A program made the position numbers and the translations under genes. Shown in pieces: positions 33,989 through 42,787 of a stretch of DNA of 47,062 nt. The notes below the pieces were generated by a model. That model was not told the DNA's origin, ran no database searches, and saw nothing but the letters and a program-made list of their open reading frames with translations. Every line of letters starts with the position of its first letter. The stretch's first letter is position 1. Origin of the DNA: Caulobacter sp. D5. Its GTDB lineage: Bacteria > Pseudomonadota > Alphaproteobacteria > Caulobacterales > Caulobacteraceae. The DNA is taken from positions 1 to 47,062 of the forward strand of contig NZ_QHJY01000101.1 of the NCBI RefSeq assembly GCF_003185805.1, read 5' to 3'.

Positions 33989-34603
33989 TCAGTCCTTTCG
34001 GACCTCGATATACTCGTTTTCGGTCAGAATGGCGTCCAATCGTTGATCGTGCCGTTCGTCGGGCAGATTGCGGGTCTCCTGGCCGTGATAGGCCAGGCCC
34101 AGGACGAAGACGTCCTTGCGCTGGCGCAGGGCTTCCAGGGCCCGGTCGTAATAGCCGCCCCCCTGCCCCAGGCGGCGGCCCTCGCGGTCGTAGCCGAGCA
34201 GCGGCGCGACCACGAGGTCGGGCTGGACGACCGGGTTTTCGGCGACAGGCGCGACCAGGCCGATGGCGTCGCGGGCCAGGGGCTCGCCCGGCGTCCAGGC
34301 GCGAAACACCATGTGGCCGCCCTTGCCGTGCGGATCGGCGCCCTCGACGCTGGGCAGGGCCAGGCTCCAGCCCTGCTCGGCGAGCCAGTCGGCCAGGGCG
34401 CGGGCGGAAACCTCGGAGCCCAGGCCATGATAGACGGCGGCGACCTTGCCTTGCGGCTGCGGAAAGCGCGCCGACAGCGCCTCACGGCCGGCGTCGACCA
34501 GCATCCAGTCGGCCTCGGGGTGCTCGAGAGCCAGCTGCTTGCGGCGATTGCGCACGAAGACGCGCAGGGCGGACTTGGCGGCGGCGGGGTCGGCGATGGT
34601 CAT
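33989..34603 (-). CDS. 5-formyltetrahydrofolate cyclo-ligase
   Basis: A 204-residue protein with the cyclo-ligase signature GQGGGYYDRALEAL (about residues 145-158), the N-terminal FVRNRRKQL basic motif, and KGGHMVFRAW near 95. By family it converts 5-formyl-THF to 5,10-methenyl-THF using ATP, keeping the folate pool free of an inhibitor. In E. coli the homologue (ygfA/fau) lies directly downstream of 6S RNA and zapA; the same relation is seen here with a probable 6S RNA just upstream. It is the first gene of the operon with the YmdB-type gene. Confidence 0.94.
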   Translation of the reverse strand: MTIADPAAAKSALRVFVRNRRKQLALEHPEADWMLVDAGREALSARFPQPQGKVAAVYHGLGSEVSARALADWLAEQGWSLALPSVEGADPHGKGGHMVFRAWTPGEPLARDAIGLVAPVAENPVVQPDLVVAPLLGYDREGRRLGQGGGYYDRALEALRQRKDVFVLGLAYHGQETRNLPDERHDQRLDAILTENEYIEVRKD

Positions 34604-34684
34604 GGCCGACTTCTAACGCGGGAATGGCGGGAGAGGGAAAGGGTGGCGGCGCCGCGAAGAACCGTGAAGACGTTTCAATCCACT

Positions 34685-34830
34685 CGAACCTGTTAGTTAC
34701 AGGTGGGCCCCGTGTTCCCGCAGCCACGGCCACGGGAGGGAACAGGTCCCGATAGAGAGATTAAGGTCCCTGGGAATAGAAATCTTCGACGAGAGCCGCA
34801 GCACGACCCGCCACGGAACAAGATAGGGGT
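34685..34830 (-). ncRNA. ssrS: Probable 6S RNA
   Basis: The gene-free stretch upstream of the cyclo-ligase folds on the minus strand in 6S-like fashion. Outer pairing: TGTTCC (34820-34815) with GGAACA (34718-34713), flanked by CCCC/GGGG. Inner stem: GCTGCGG (34802-34796) with CCGTGGC (34729-34723). A large central bubble with an unpaired CTCTCGTCGAAG strand follows. The apical stem is CAGGGACC (34772-34765) with GGGACCTG (34750-34743). The position upstream of fthC matches the conserved E. coli order zapA-ssrS-ygfA, which is the strongest support. A hairpin at 34688-34704 may mark the 3' end. TATCTT at 34825-34820 could be a -10, in which case the outer CCCC is not transcribed. The primary sequence was not matched to a known 6S. 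Confidence 0.6.
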
Positions 34831-34853
34831 TCGGGGGCTCCGGCGATAGGCCC

Positions 34854-36224
34854 CTATTCCGAAATCGATGTCGCAGGCGTCACGGCGCCGGCTTCGGCCT
34901 GTCGGCGGAAGTGGTTCAGCACCCGCTGTTTATTGGCGTGCACGGCCCATTGCGCCATTGGCGTCCAGTAGACAGCCGGCGCTAGGTCCAGGTCGTGGTG
35001 GGTGGCCAGGGTCAGGCGGCTGCGCCCGCCCGGCAGCGGCGTGATGGAAAAGCGCGCGTCCCGGGTGCGGAAGTAGCCGTTCATGTGCGGCGCGTTCACA
35101 TGGTCGTACGGGCTGAGTTCCTTCAGCGAGGGCGGGTCGCTGAGGACAATGAAGTCCAGCCGCTTCTCCGGCTCCCAGGCGGTGACGCGTTCGTAGGCCA
35201 CGCCGGTCGAGAAGACGCCGCGACGGATCGCGCCGACGCCCTCGCCCTGGATCTCGCCTCGCATCGGATAGGCCAACCCCCAGCGGAAGGGGGCGGCCGG
35301 CGCGCCCGGGATCGGCCCCATGTGGACCACGGAATCCCAGACGGCGGCCGGCGGCGCGGCGACCTCGATCGACTCCACGCTCTCGAAATCGGCGCGCGGC
35401 GGCGCCAGGGCCTCGCCCGCCAGCAGCAGCGGCAGGACCGCGACGCTGGCGAGGGTCGTTCCCCGTCCCCGCCGCCCCAGCCCCGCAAGGGCCCGGCCGA
35501 TCATCGCCCCGGCCAGGGCCATCGCCACGATCAGCGGCGTGGCCATCACCAGGCAGATCACGCCTTCGAACGCGAAGCCGACCAGCGCCAGGCCGCCCAT
35601 CAGGAAAGCGAACAGGGCCAGGCTGAACGTCCACCCCAGCGTCACCCGCTCGGGACGATTGGCGATGTAGCCGATGACGAGAGCGATCAGGAACGGCGAG
35701 CCCACGAACAGGGCGTATCCGTAGACGCCCAGGACCGGGGCCGAAAAAGCGACCACCAGCACGATCAGGCCCACGCCCGCCAGCAGGCCGAAGGCCGCCG
35801 TGCGAACGGCCAGGCGGTCGGCGACCGGGACCTCGCCCTGGTGTTGCGGCCGGCCGGGCGCCACGGTCAGCCAGGCGATCACCAGCACCTGCAGCAGGGG
35901 CGTGAGGGTCAGCAGCGCGATCCAGGCCGATCCCCGAACGTCGCGGGCGCGCCGGAACGCCAGCATGACCAGCAGGATGTCCGCAACCAGCGTCACGACC
36001 AGGCCGAGGGGCAACGCCGCGGCGCCCAGGCTTTGCCGCTGCATCGCCGCGTCCATCACCAGGGCGCGGCCGGGATTGATCCAGATCCACCAGGGCGGAA
36101 CGCCCGGCTCGCGCGCCCACCACACGATGGCCAGCAGGACCAGATGCTGGGCCAGCAACACGGCGAGCGAGGCGAGCAGGTAGCGCGCCCGCGCGCCGGC
36201 GCCCCCGAAGGCGGATGAAGTCAT
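34854..36224 (-). CDS. Multi-pass membrane protein with C-terminal SRPBCC-like domain
   Basis: A 456-residue protein from the ATG at 36224, preceded by GGAGGG; the ORF extends to 36278 but that part looks non-coding. Residues about 10-290 contain roughly eight hydrophobic helices (for example LLASLAVLLAQHLVLLAIVW, DILLVMLAFRRA). Residues about 305-445 look like a START/SRPBCC ligand-binding domain (VAAPPAAVWDSVVHM, GVFSTGVAYERVTAWEPEKR, then RLTLATHHDLDLAPAVYW). Such domains bind hydrophobic ligands; a role here is unknown. The gene is inserted between zapA and the probable 6S RNA, which is unusual for that conserved group. The 239 bases from 36225 to 36463 before it hold an AT-rich patch (36280-36312), probably its promoter. 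Confidence 0.75.
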   Translation of the reverse strand: MTSSAFGGAGARARYLLASLAVLLAQHLVLLAIVWWAREPGVPPWWIWINPGRALVMDAAMQRQSLGAAALPLGLVVTLVADILLVMLAFRRARDVRGSAWIALLTLTPLLQVLVIAWLTVAPGRPQHQGEVPVADRLAVRTAAFGLLAGVGLIVLVVAFSAPVLGVYGYALFVGSPFLIALVIGYIANRPERVTLGWTFSLALFAFLMGGLALVGFAFEGVICLVMATPLIVAMALAGAMIGRALAGLGRRGRGTTLASVAVLPLLLAGEALAPPRADFESVESIEVAAPPAAVWDSVVHMGPIPGAPAAPFRWGLAYPMRGEIQGEGVGAIRRGVFSTGVAYERVTAWEPEKRLDFIVLSDPPSLKELSPYDHVNAPHMNGYFRTRDARFSITPLPGGRSRLTLATHHDLDLAPAVYWTPMAQWAVHANKQRVLNHFRRQAEAGAVTPATSISE

Positions 36225-36463
36225 TCCCTGCTTCCCTCCATTACGCGAAGGCCAAGTCGGACAGCCGCCAACGCACAAGATAAATAGCTAATTGCTTAAA
36301 TACTTATCGTCAAGCGATGCGTCCGCGGGACGGCCGCAGGGCGATCGCGAGCAAGGATTGGGATTTGCGAGGATGCCCGCCGCGCCGGAGTCACGAGCGT
36401 GGCGAGGCCGGCGAGACGCGCGGGGCCCTCCCCGCCTCGTCGGCGGAGCGAAGGGCGAGCGCC

Positions 36464-36790
36464 CTACCCCGCCGCCAGCTTCTCGATCCGCTCGGCGGCG
36501 GCGTCGATGGCCTTGATGGCGCGGATTTCGACGCGGGTCTGTTCGTTCTGCAGGCGGGCCAGTTCCGACTGGTTGTGGGCCAGGCGCAGCTTCAGGTCCG
36601 AAAGCTCGTCGGCCAGCAGCAGGGCGCCCATCAGGAACAGGCGCGTCTCGCCCAGTTGCCCGACCTCCTGGCTGACCTGGCGGACCTGGCGGTCGAACAG
36701 GCGCGCGATCTCGAGGAGGTGGGCCTCCTGGCCGTCTTCGCAGCCGACGGTGTAGGGCCGGCCGTTCACGTGGATGGTCAATTGCGCCAT
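36464..36790 (-). CDS. zapA: Cell division protein ZapA
   Basis: A 108-residue protein with the ZapA pattern: MAQLTIHVNGRPYTVGCEDG near the start, HLLEIARLFDRQVRQVSQ, LFLMGALLLADELSDLKLRL and a C-terminal coiled coil (NEQTRVEIRAIKAIDAAAER). By family it binds FtsZ filaments and helps bundle and align the Z-ring at midcell. It lies directly downstream of a zauP-like gene; in Caulobacter, ZapA acts with ZauP. The ATG at 36790 leaves only 4 bases from the zauP stop, so they are co-transcribed. Confidence 0.93.
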   Translation of the reverse strand: MAQLTIHVNGRPYTVGCEDGQEAHLLEIARLFDRQVRQVSQEVGQLGETRLFLMGALLLADELSDLKLRLAHNQSELARLQNEQTRVEIRAIKAIDAAAERIEKLAAG

Positions 36791-36794
36791 GGGC

Positions 36795-37232
36795 TCAGGC
36801 CTTCGCGGGCGGGTCGGGGTCGAAGGGCGGATCGTCCTCGTCGAACGGCGGCTCCAGATCGTCCTCGAGGTCGTCGGGAGCCCCCTCCTCGTCGTCGTGG
36901 ACGCCTTCGCCGATCAGGCTTTCGTCGCCCAGGGCGGCGCGGATCTCGGCGATGGCGCGGCCCAGGGCCTCGCTGGCCTGCTCGCCGGCCTCTTCCAGGG
37001 CGCGCTCACGGACGCGGGCGGCTTCCAGGTCGGCGGCCAGCTGGGCGGCCTGCTCGACCACCGCGGCGTCGGCCGGCGCCGGCGGCGCCTCGAACAGATC
37101 GCCCGAGGTCGGCTGGGCGGCAAGACGCGCATGCTCGGCCCGCTCGGCGGCGATTTTCTGCTCCAGGTTCGCGACGGCGCGTTCGAGCCGGCGCGCGGCC
37201 AGGTCGAGGGCGCTTCCTTCGCCCGGGGTCAT
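36795..37232 (-). CDS. zauP: ZauP-like ZapA partner, coiled-coil protein
   Basis: A 145-residue protein from the ATG at 37232, which begins MTPGEGSALDLAARRLERAV; an ORF extends to 37298, but the upstream part lies in the gap promoter region. Residues 10-110 are predicted helical coiled coil (LEQKIAAERAEHARLA, VVEQAAQLAADLEAARVRER, ALEEAGEQASEALGRA), and the last 35 residues are acidic and probably unstructured (DDLEDDLEPPFDEDDPPFD). The layout and position directly before zapA match Caulobacter ZauP, established as the ZapA partner that focuses the Z-ring. Named from synteny and composition; sequence identity was not checked. Confidence 0.8.
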   Translation of the reverse strand: MTPGEGSALDLAARRLERAVANLEQKIAAERAEHARLAAQPTSGDLFEAPPAPADAAVVEQAAQLAADLEAARVRERALEEAGEQASEALGRAIAEIRAALGDESLIGEGVHDDEEGAPDDLEDDLEPPFDEDDPPFDPDPPAKA

Positions 37233-37319
37233 CGGCAAGTTCCCATCATGCGGCGCAACATATAGATCGCCGCCGACTTCGCCAGCGGGCGTGACCACAA
37301 TTGGGCGATGTTACCGGCG

Positions 37320-37345
37320 TCACAACAATAGCTAATCTGTTGTGA
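37320..37345. promoter_or_regulatory. 26-bp operator-like palindrome upstream of gap
   Basis: TCACAACA-N10-TGTTGTGA is a perfect 8-bp dyad, about 105 bases before the gap start, in the divergent gap/zauP region. Its centre ATAGCTAATC overlaps a GCTA-type Caulobacter -10-like element, so a bound regulator would block or steer the gap promoter. A CCGCTCG-CTTC-CGAGCGG hairpin follows in the leader at 37407-37424. The regulator is unknown. Confidence 0.5.
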
Positions 37346-37449
37346 GCGTTCCTGGGCTTGACTTCGGCTCTCGCGACCGCGAAACCGCCTGCAAAATCAA
37401 GGAACGCCGCTCGCTTCCGAGCGGGTCCGATCGTGAGGAGAAAGACCAC

Positions 37450-38457
37450 ATGGCCCTTCGCGTCGCCATCAACGGCTTCGGCCGCATCGGCCGCCTCGTG
37501 CTGCGCTCCATCGCCGAGCACGGCCGCCGCGACATCGAGGTGGTGGCGATCAACGATCTGGGCCCGGTCGAGACCAACGCCCACCTGCTGCGCTACGACA
37601 GCGTGCACGGCCGCTTCCCGGGCGTCGTCACCTCGGGCGAGGACTGGATCGACGTCGGCGCCGGCAAGATCAAGGTCACCGCGATCCGTAACCCCGACGA
37701 GCTGCCGCACGGCGACCTCGGCGTCGACATCGCCTTCGAGTGCACCGGCATCTTCACCGCCCGCGACAAGGCCGCCCTGCACCTGAAGGCCGGCGCCAAG
37801 CGCGTGCTGGTCTCGGCTCCCGCCGACGGCGCCGACAAGACCATCGTCTACAAGGTCAACCACGAGACCCTGACCGCCGACGACATCGTCGTCTCGAACG
37901 GCTCGTGCACCACCAACGCCCTGGCCCCGGTGGCCAAGGTCCTGCACGACTTGGTCGGCATCGAGCGTGGCTACATGACCACGATTCACAGCTACACCGG
38001 CGACCAGCCGACGCTGGACACCATGCACAAGGACCTCTACCGCGCCCGCGCCGCGGCCCTGAGCATGATCCCGACCTCGACCGGCGCCGCCAAGGCCCTG
38101 GGCCTGGTGCTGCCGGAACTGAAGGGCAAGCTGGACGGCTCGTCGATCCGCGTCCCGACCCCGAACGTCTCGGTCATCGACCTGAAGGTCGTCACCGGCC
38201 GCGACACCTCGATCGCCGAGATCAACGCCGCGCTGCAAGCCGCCGCCGACGGCCCGATGAAGGGCGTCCTGGCCGTGACCACCGACGCGCTGGTCTCGTC
38301 GGACCTCAACCACATCGCCGCCAGCTCGACGGCCGCCCTGCCCCAGACTCAGGTCATCGAAGGCAAGCTGGCCCGCGTGCTCAGCTGGTACGACAACGAG
38401 TGGGGCTTCGCGACCCGCATGAGCGACACTGCTCTGGAAATGGCGAAGTTCCTCTAA
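37450..38457 (+). CDS. gap: Glyceraldehyde-3-phosphate dehydrogenase (type I)
   Basis: A 335-residue protein of standard length. NAD-binding motif INGFGRIGRLVLRSI at the start; catalytic Cys153 in SNGSCTTNALAP with His180 (TIHSYTGDQ); the substrate-binding STGAAKALG and the final SWYDNEWGFATRMSDTALEM. It oxidises glyceraldehyde-3-phosphate to 1,3-bisphosphoglycerate in glycolysis. The ATG follows AGGAG; the 14-base leader AGGAGAAAGACCAC is also found before fba. A strong terminator follows. pgk and fba lie downstream, giving a glycolytic cluster. Confidence 0.98.
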   Translation: MALRVAINGFGRIGRLVLRSIAEHGRRDIEVVAINDLGPVETNAHLLRYDSVHGRFPGVVTSGEDWIDVGAGKIKVTAIRNPDELPHGDLGVDIAFECTGIFTARDKAALHLKAGAKRVLVSAPADGADKTIVYKVNHETLTADDIVVSNGSCTTNALAPVAKVLHDLVGIERGYMTTIHSYTGDQPTLDTMHKDLYRARAAALSMIPTSTGAAKALGLVLPELKGKLDGSSIRVPTPNVSVIDLKVVTGRDTSIAEINAALQAAADGPMKGVLAVTTDALVSSDLNHIAASSTAALPQTQVIEGKLARVLSWYDNEWGFATRMSDTALEMAKFL

Positions 38458-38470
38458 GCAGCCGACCCGA

Positions 38471-38498
38471 CCCCCGCCCTTCCAAGGGCGGGGGTTTT
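38471..38498 (+). terminator. Rho-independent terminator after gap
   Basis: A 9-bp GC-only stem (CCCCCGCCC / GGGCGGGGG) with a TTCCAA loop, followed directly by TTTT, 14 bases past the gap stop. It separates gap from the downstream small gene and pgk, so pgk needs its own promoter or read-through. Confidence 0.88.
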
Positions 38499-38524
38499 CA
38501 CTGACGCGACAGCCACGGGGATAG

Positions 38525-38905
38525 ATGTCGACCGCTTCCGTCCAGCCGCCGCTTCGGGCGCCGCTGCGCTTGCGTCTCTGGACGTGGGTCGTGTCGGCAA
38601 TCCTGAGCTATTCGGCGTTGGGCGTACCGTTCGGCGCTGCTCTCTCGGCCTGCTACTGGTTCGGCCGCAAGGCTCCCGGAGTTGCGGAACTTCCGCCCTG
38701 GCGCCTGCTGGGCGTTGGTCCGCCGATCGATGCTTCTCCCATGATGGGCGTCGCGTTCGTCGGATGGCTGGTCGCTTGGGTTCTGCATGTCCACGCCTCG
38801 CGGCGGCGGCGGATGAGCATCCTCCACGCCATCGCCCCCCTCGTCATGTTCGCATTCGGCTGCGCCGCGGCTTTCCGCACCGCGACCGCTTGCCTCCCCC
38901 TCTGA
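38525..38905 (+). CDS. Small membrane protein between gap and pgk
   Basis: A 126-residue protein, no recognised family. Three hydrophobic stretches: about 20-45 ([20 protein letters not shown]), 72-92 ([20 protein letters not shown]) and 100-120 ([20 protein letters not shown]). Basic residues between them give a plausible inner-membrane topology. It starts 68 bases after gap and ends 13 bases before pgk, so it is probably translated with pgk; any link to glycolysis is unknown. Confidence 0.65.
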   Translation: MSTASVQPPLRAPLRLRLWTWVVSAILSYSALGVPFGAALSACYWFGRKAPGVAELPPWRLLGVGPPIDASPMMGVAFVGWLVAWVLHVHASRRRRMSILHAIAPLVMFAFGCAAAFRTATACLPL

Positions 38906-38918
38906 ACGGAACCCTCCC

Positions 38919-40109
38919 ATGACCTTCCGCACCCTCGACACCGCCGATCTCGCCGGCAAGCGCGCCCTGGTCCGGGTGGACTTCAACGTGCCCGTCGACG
39001 GCGGCCGGATCACCGACGACACCCGCCTGCGCGCGGCGCTGCCGACGATCAGCTACCTCTCCAAGCAAGGCGCCAAGGTCGTGCTGCTGGCCCACTTCGA
39101 CCGCCCCAAGGGCAAGGTCGTGCCGGAGATGAGCCTGGGCTTCGTCGCCGAGCCGCTGTCCAAGCTGCTGGAGCAGCCGGTGGCCTTCGCCAGCGACGCC
39201 ATCGGTCCCGAGGCCGCCAAGGTCGTCGACGCGCTGGAGAACGGCGGCGTCGCCCTGCTGGAGAACGTCCGCTTCCACGCCGGCGAAGAGAAGAACGATC
39301 CGGAGTTCGCCAAGGCCCTGGCCGCCAACGGCGACGTCTATGTCAACGACGCCTTCAGCGCCGCTCACCGCGCCCACGCCTCGACAGAAGGCCTGGCCAA
39401 GCTGCTGCCGGCCTATCCGGGCCTGGCCATGCAGCGCGAGCTCGAAGCGCTCGACGCCGCGCTGGGCAACCCGAAGAAGCCGGTGATCGGCATCGTCGGC
39501 GGCTCCAAGGTCTCGACCAAGCTCGACCTGCTCAACAACCTGGTCGCCAAGCTGGACCGCCTGGCCATCGGCGGCGGCATGGCCAACACCTTCCTCTTCG
39601 CCCAAGGCCACGATGTCGGCGGCTCGCTCTGCGAAAAGGACCTGGCCGACACCGCCCGCGAGATCATCGCCAAGGCCGAGAAGGCCGGCTGCGAACTGCT
39701 TTTGCCGGTCGACGTGGTGGTGGCCAAGAAGGTCGCCCCGGGCGTCGAGACCGCCGTGCGCGGCCTTGGCGAGGTGCAGTCCGACGACCTGATCCTCGAC
39801 GCCGGCCCCGAGAGCGCCAAGAAGCTTCTGGCGGCCATGGATCAAAGCGTCACCTTGATCTGGAACGGCCCGCTGGGCGTTTTCGAGGTGCAACCGTTCG
39901 ATGAAGCGACCGTTTCGGCGGCGAAACACGCGGCGGAACTGGCTAAATCGGGTAAGATCGTGGCGGTTGCAGGCGGCGGTGATACTGTCGCAGCGCTCAA
40001 CCACGCGGGCGTGTCGGCCGACTTCACCTTCGTTTCGACGGCGGGCGGCGCGTTCCTGGAATGGATGGAGGGCAAGACGCTTCCGGGCGTCGCGGCCCTG
40101 GAGGCCTAA
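38919..40109 (+). CDS. pgk: Phosphoglycerate kinase
   Basis: A 396-residue protein with the PGK hallmarks: [20 protein letters not shown] near the start, [50 protein letters not shown] and the C-terminal nucleotide-binding WNGPLGVFE and [17 protein letters not shown]. It transfers phosphate from 1,3-bisphosphoglycerate to ADP. Full length. Starts 13 bases after the small membrane protein. The class II fba follows after 208 bases that include a GC-rich hairpin near 40170-40195 without a U-run. Confidence 0.98.
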   Translation: MTFRTLDTADLAGKRALVRVDFNVPVDGGRITDDTRLRAALPTISYLSKQGAKVVLLAHFDRPKGKVVPEMSLGFVAEPLSKLLEQPVAFASDAIGPEAAKVVDALENGGVALLENVRFHAGEEKNDPEFAKALAANGDVYVNDAFSAAHRAHASTEGLAKLLPAYPGLAMQRELEALDAALGNPKKPVIGIVGGSKVSTKLDLLNNLVAKLDRLAIGGGMANTFLFAQGHDVGGSLCEKDLADTAREIIAKAEKAGCELLLPVDVVVAKKVAPGVETAVRGLGEVQSDDLILDAGPESAKKLLAAMDQSVTLIWNGPLGVFEVQPFDEATVSAAKHAAELAKSGKIVAVAGGGDTVAALNHAGVSADFTFVSTAGGAFLEWMEGKTLPGVAALEA

Positions 40110-40317
40110 AGGGAGGACCTTCTCCGGCCAGCCGAACGGCGCCGGACCTCAGCAAAGTCGGAACGCCCCGCCCCGAGCCTTTCGGGTCCGGGGCTTCCGC
40201 TCTCGGATCACCGGACGAGGAACCGGCTTCGGGAACCCTGGGCAAAGAGCGCAAAAGCGCCGCGCCCCAAAAACAAGAACCAACCCAACGACTTCAAGCT
40301 TGCAGGAGAAAGACCAC

Positions 40318-41409
40318 GTGGCGAGGATCACGCTTAGGCAGTTGCTGGACCATGCGGCGGAGCATGAGTACGGCCTGCCCGCCTTCAACATCAACAACAT
40401 GGAACAGGGCCTGGCCATCATGGAGGCCGCCGACGCGGTCGACAGCCCGGTCATCATCCAGGCGTCGCGCGGGGCGCGCAACTACGCCAACGACATCATC
40501 CTGACCCGCCTGATCGACGGGCTGGTCGAGCTCTATCCCCACATCCCGGTGTGCATGCACCAGGATCACGGCAACGGCCCGGCGACCTGCGCCACGGCGA
40601 TCCAGTACGGTTTCACCTCGGTGATGATGGACGGCTCGCTGATGGAGGACGCCAAGACCCCGGCCTCCTACGAGTACAACGTCGATGTCACCCGCAAGGT
40701 GGTCCAGATGGCCCACAGCTGCGGCGTCTCGGTCGAGGGCGAACTGGGCGTTCTGGGCTCGCTGGAAACCGGCATGGGCGAGGCCGAGGACGGCCACGGC
40801 TTCGAGGGCAAGCTGTCGCACGACGAGCTGCTGACCGATCCGGACCAGGCGGTCGACTTCGTGCAGGCCACCGGCGTCGACGCCCTGGCCATCGCGATGG
40901 GCACCAGCCACGGCGCCTACAAGTTCACGCGCAAGCCGGACGGCGACGTCCTGGCCATGAACGTGATCGAGGAGATCCACCGCCGCCTGCCCAACACCCA
41001 CCTGGTGATGCACGGCTCGTCCAGCGTTCCGCAGGACCTGCAGGACATCATCAACCAGTACGGCGGCGAGATGCCCCAGACCTGGGGCGTGCCGGTCGAA
41101 GAGATCCAGCGCGGCATCAAGCACGGCGTGCGCAAGATCAACGTCGACACCGACAACCGGATGGCCATCACCGGCGCCATCCGCAAGCTGCTGATCGAGA
41201 AGCCGCACGAGTTCGACCCGCGCGCCTATCTGAAGCCGGCCAAGGAAGCCATGCGCAAGGTCTGCCAGGCCCGCTTCGTCGAGTTCGGCTCGGCCGGCCA
41301 CGCCAGCAAGATCAAGGCGATCTCGACCGCGGTCATGGCCAAGCGCTACGCCGCCGGCGAGCTGGACGCCAAGTTCGGCGCTCCGGCCGGCAAGGCCGCC
41401 GCCGAGTAA
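40318..41409 (+). CDS. fba: Class II fructose-bisphosphate aldolase
   Basis: A 363-residue protein. Zinc-aldolase motifs: CMHQDHGN (Asp83 catalytic, His84 metal ligand), [35 protein letters not shown] and [10 protein letters not shown]. It cleaves fructose-1,6-bisphosphate in glycolysis, or forms it in gluconeogenesis. GTG start at 40318, directly after AGGAGAAAGACCAC, the same 14 bases that precede gap; this supports the start. A terminator follows. Length and motif order fit the longer (Calvin-type) class II subgroup. Confidence 0.97.
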   Translation: MARITLRQLLDHAAEHEYGLPAFNINNMEQGLAIMEAADAVDSPVIIQASRGARNYANDIILTRLIDGLVELYPHIPVCMHQDHGNGPATCATAIQYGFTSVMMDGSLMEDAKTPASYEYNVDVTRKVVQMAHSCGVSVEGELGVLGSLETGMGEAEDGHGFEGKLSHDELLTDPDQAVDFVQATGVDALAIAMGTSHGAYKFTRKPDGDVLAMNVIEEIHRRLPNTHLVMHGSSSVPQDLQDIINQYGGEMPQTWGVPVEEIQRGIKHGVRKINVDTDNRMAITGAIRKLLIEKPHEFDPRAYLKPAKEAMRKVCQARFVEFGSAGHASKIKAISTAVMAKRYAAGELDAKFGAPAGKAAAE

Positions 41410-41436
41410 GGCTCGCCGCCTTCAGGCAGCTACAGG

Positions 41437-41465
41437 GGCCCTTCCGGTTCGCCGGGAGGGCCTTT
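41437..41465 (+). terminator. Terminator after fba
   Basis: An 11-bp stem GGCCCTTCCGG / CCGGGAGGGCC with one wobble pair and a TTCG tetraloop, followed by TTT. It lies between fba and the convergent NrsF gene. Confidence 0.8.
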
Positions 41466-41486
41466 GCTTTGGTGGGTCTCTCGGAC

Positions 41487-42155
41487 CTAGGCGGCCAGGC
41501 GGTTGATCGCCGCCCCGGCCGCGCCGCACAGCAGCACGCCGCCGGTGTACCACAGGCCCACGAAGACGAAGGTCGAGTGCGGGCAGTGCAGGCCGTAGAG
41601 GCTGGCGGCCACGCCGCCGGCGAAGATCCCCGCGGCGAAGCCGGCCAGGACCGGCCGCTCGCAGTCGGTCGCCCGCAGCGCCGTCAGGCTGAGCAGCAGG
41701 GTCGGCAGGGCCATGACGACGATGTTGAAGAAGCAGGCCGTCACCGAGGCGGGCCGGAACAGGCGCGCCAGGCTGTCCGGATCCAGTCGCAGGACTTCGG
41801 ACACGCCGCCGACCAGGAACACCAGGGCCGCAGCCGCGGCCACCAGCACGGCGGTCGGCGCCGGCGGACCGCGGCGCAACAGGCGCGCCAGGCCGTCGAA
41901 GCCCGCCGCGCCCAGCGAGGCGGTGAAGACCATCTTCAGCCAGAAGAACGGATGCCCCGGCGCGGTGTCGATGTCGGGTCGCAGGTCGAGCCAGAAGAAC
42001 ACCAGCAGCAGGGCCGCCAGCCCGCCGGCGACGCCGATCTCGACCAGCCGCCAGGCCGGGCGCGCGTCTCGCGGGCCGCGACCGGTCGAGCGTCGCGATA
42101 CGCGACGGGCCAGGGCCGAGAAGCCCTCATGATAGGTCGCGTCGTCGAAAGCCAA
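41487..42155 (-). CDS. NrsF-type (DUF1109) membrane anti-sigma factor
   Basis: A 222-residue protein with six hydrophobic helices (for example VEIGVAGGLAALLLVFFWLD and PTAVLVAAAAALVFLVGG). The late motif LYGLHCPHSTFVFVGLWYTG marks DUF1109/NrsF. By established work in Caulobacter, NrsF sequesters an ECF sigma factor (SigF) at the membrane and releases it under chromium or cadmium stress through conserved cysteines; cysteines are present here in TACFF and LHCPH. Unusually, no sigma factor gene is adjacent on either side. The TTG start at 42155 follows GGGGGA. The 191 bases upstream contain nothing recognised. Confidence 0.8.
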   Translation of the reverse strand: MAFDDATYHEGFSALARRVSRRSTGRGPRDARPAWRLVEIGVAGGLAALLLVFFWLDLRPDIDTAPGHPFFWLKMVFTASLGAAGFDGLARLLRRGPPAPTAVLVAAAAALVFLVGGVSEVLRLDPDSLARLFRPASVTACFFNIVVMALPTLLLSLTALRATDCERPVLAGFAAGIFAGGVAASLYGLHCPHSTFVFVGLWYTGGVLLCGAAGAAINRLAA

Positions 42156-42346
42156 CCGGCCGTTCCCCCGCAGCGATTATCGTCGCCGTCGTCCCCTGAC
42201 GGCGCGCTTTTGAGATGCGATCTCATAAGCCGGGGCGAATGCGTAAAGACTGGGCAGCGGAAGTCAATACCGGCGTTCTTCGACTCCTGTGGAGCGGTTG
42301 TGGACGCTCTCGATTCGCGCATGGCGACGCTTTCGGCGCCTGCCGT

Positions 42347-42742
42347 TCAGGCCGCCCGCTTCGCTCCGATCACGGATCGTCCCATTCCCATACGATCAAC
42401 GAGGAACGCCAGGGCGCCGCCCAGGCCGTAGCAGACCAGATCGCTCGGATCGAACACCCCGCCAAACACCACGCGGGCCAGGGCGTTGTCCTGAAGTCCG
42501 ACCAGGGCCAGGACGTGCGCGGCCTGGCCAAGCTCGATGGCCACGCCAAGACCGAAGGCCCAGGCCGAAGCGCCCGCCGCGTTCAGCGGCGTAACGCCGC
42601 GCAGGCCGAAATGGACCATGGCCACGGCCAGCACGTCGCCCAGATAGGGCCGCACGAAACGGTCGCGCCACCACAGTGCGATGGCGACCTCGACCGCGAA
42701 CAGGCCGATGGCGACAGCCAGATGACCCAACCGAATCCGCAT
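42347..42742 (-). CDS. DUF2809-like membrane protein
   Basis: A 131-residue protein with four hydrophobic helices. The pattern RDRFVRPYLGDVLAVAMVHF, then LGVAIELGQAAHVLAL and VFGGVFDPSDLVCYGLGGAL fits the DUF2809 family of small inner-membrane proteins with unknown role. An overlapping plus-strand frame (42215-42760) is very Arg/Gly/Gln-rich and is a shadow. No operon partner is evident; the next gene on this strand is 46 bases away. Confidence 0.75.
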   Translation of the reverse strand: MRIRLGHLAVAIGLFAVEVAIALWWRDRFVRPYLGDVLAVAMVHFGLRGVTPLNAAGASAWAFGLGVAIELGQAAHVLALVGLQDNALARVVFGGVFDPSDLVCYGLGGALAFLVDRMGMGRSVIGAKRAA

Positions 42743-42787
42743 GCCCCTCCCCGCTTTTGAAGCGAGGAGGAAGCCGCGTCGGGGCGA

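Noticed and set aside
36420..36435. GCGGGG-CCCT-CCCCGC hairpin after zapA considered as a terminator
   Set aside because: No U-run on the minus strand and the region is generally GC-rich, so it is not distinguishable from background.
37246..38313. A 355-codon open frame opposite gap
   Set aside because: Asp/Val/Gly-rich antisense shadow of a textbook gap gene.
42215..42760. Plus-strand frame overlapping the DUF2809 gene
   Set aside because: Composition is Arg/Gly/Gln-rich and unlike a protein; the minus frame has clean membrane helices.
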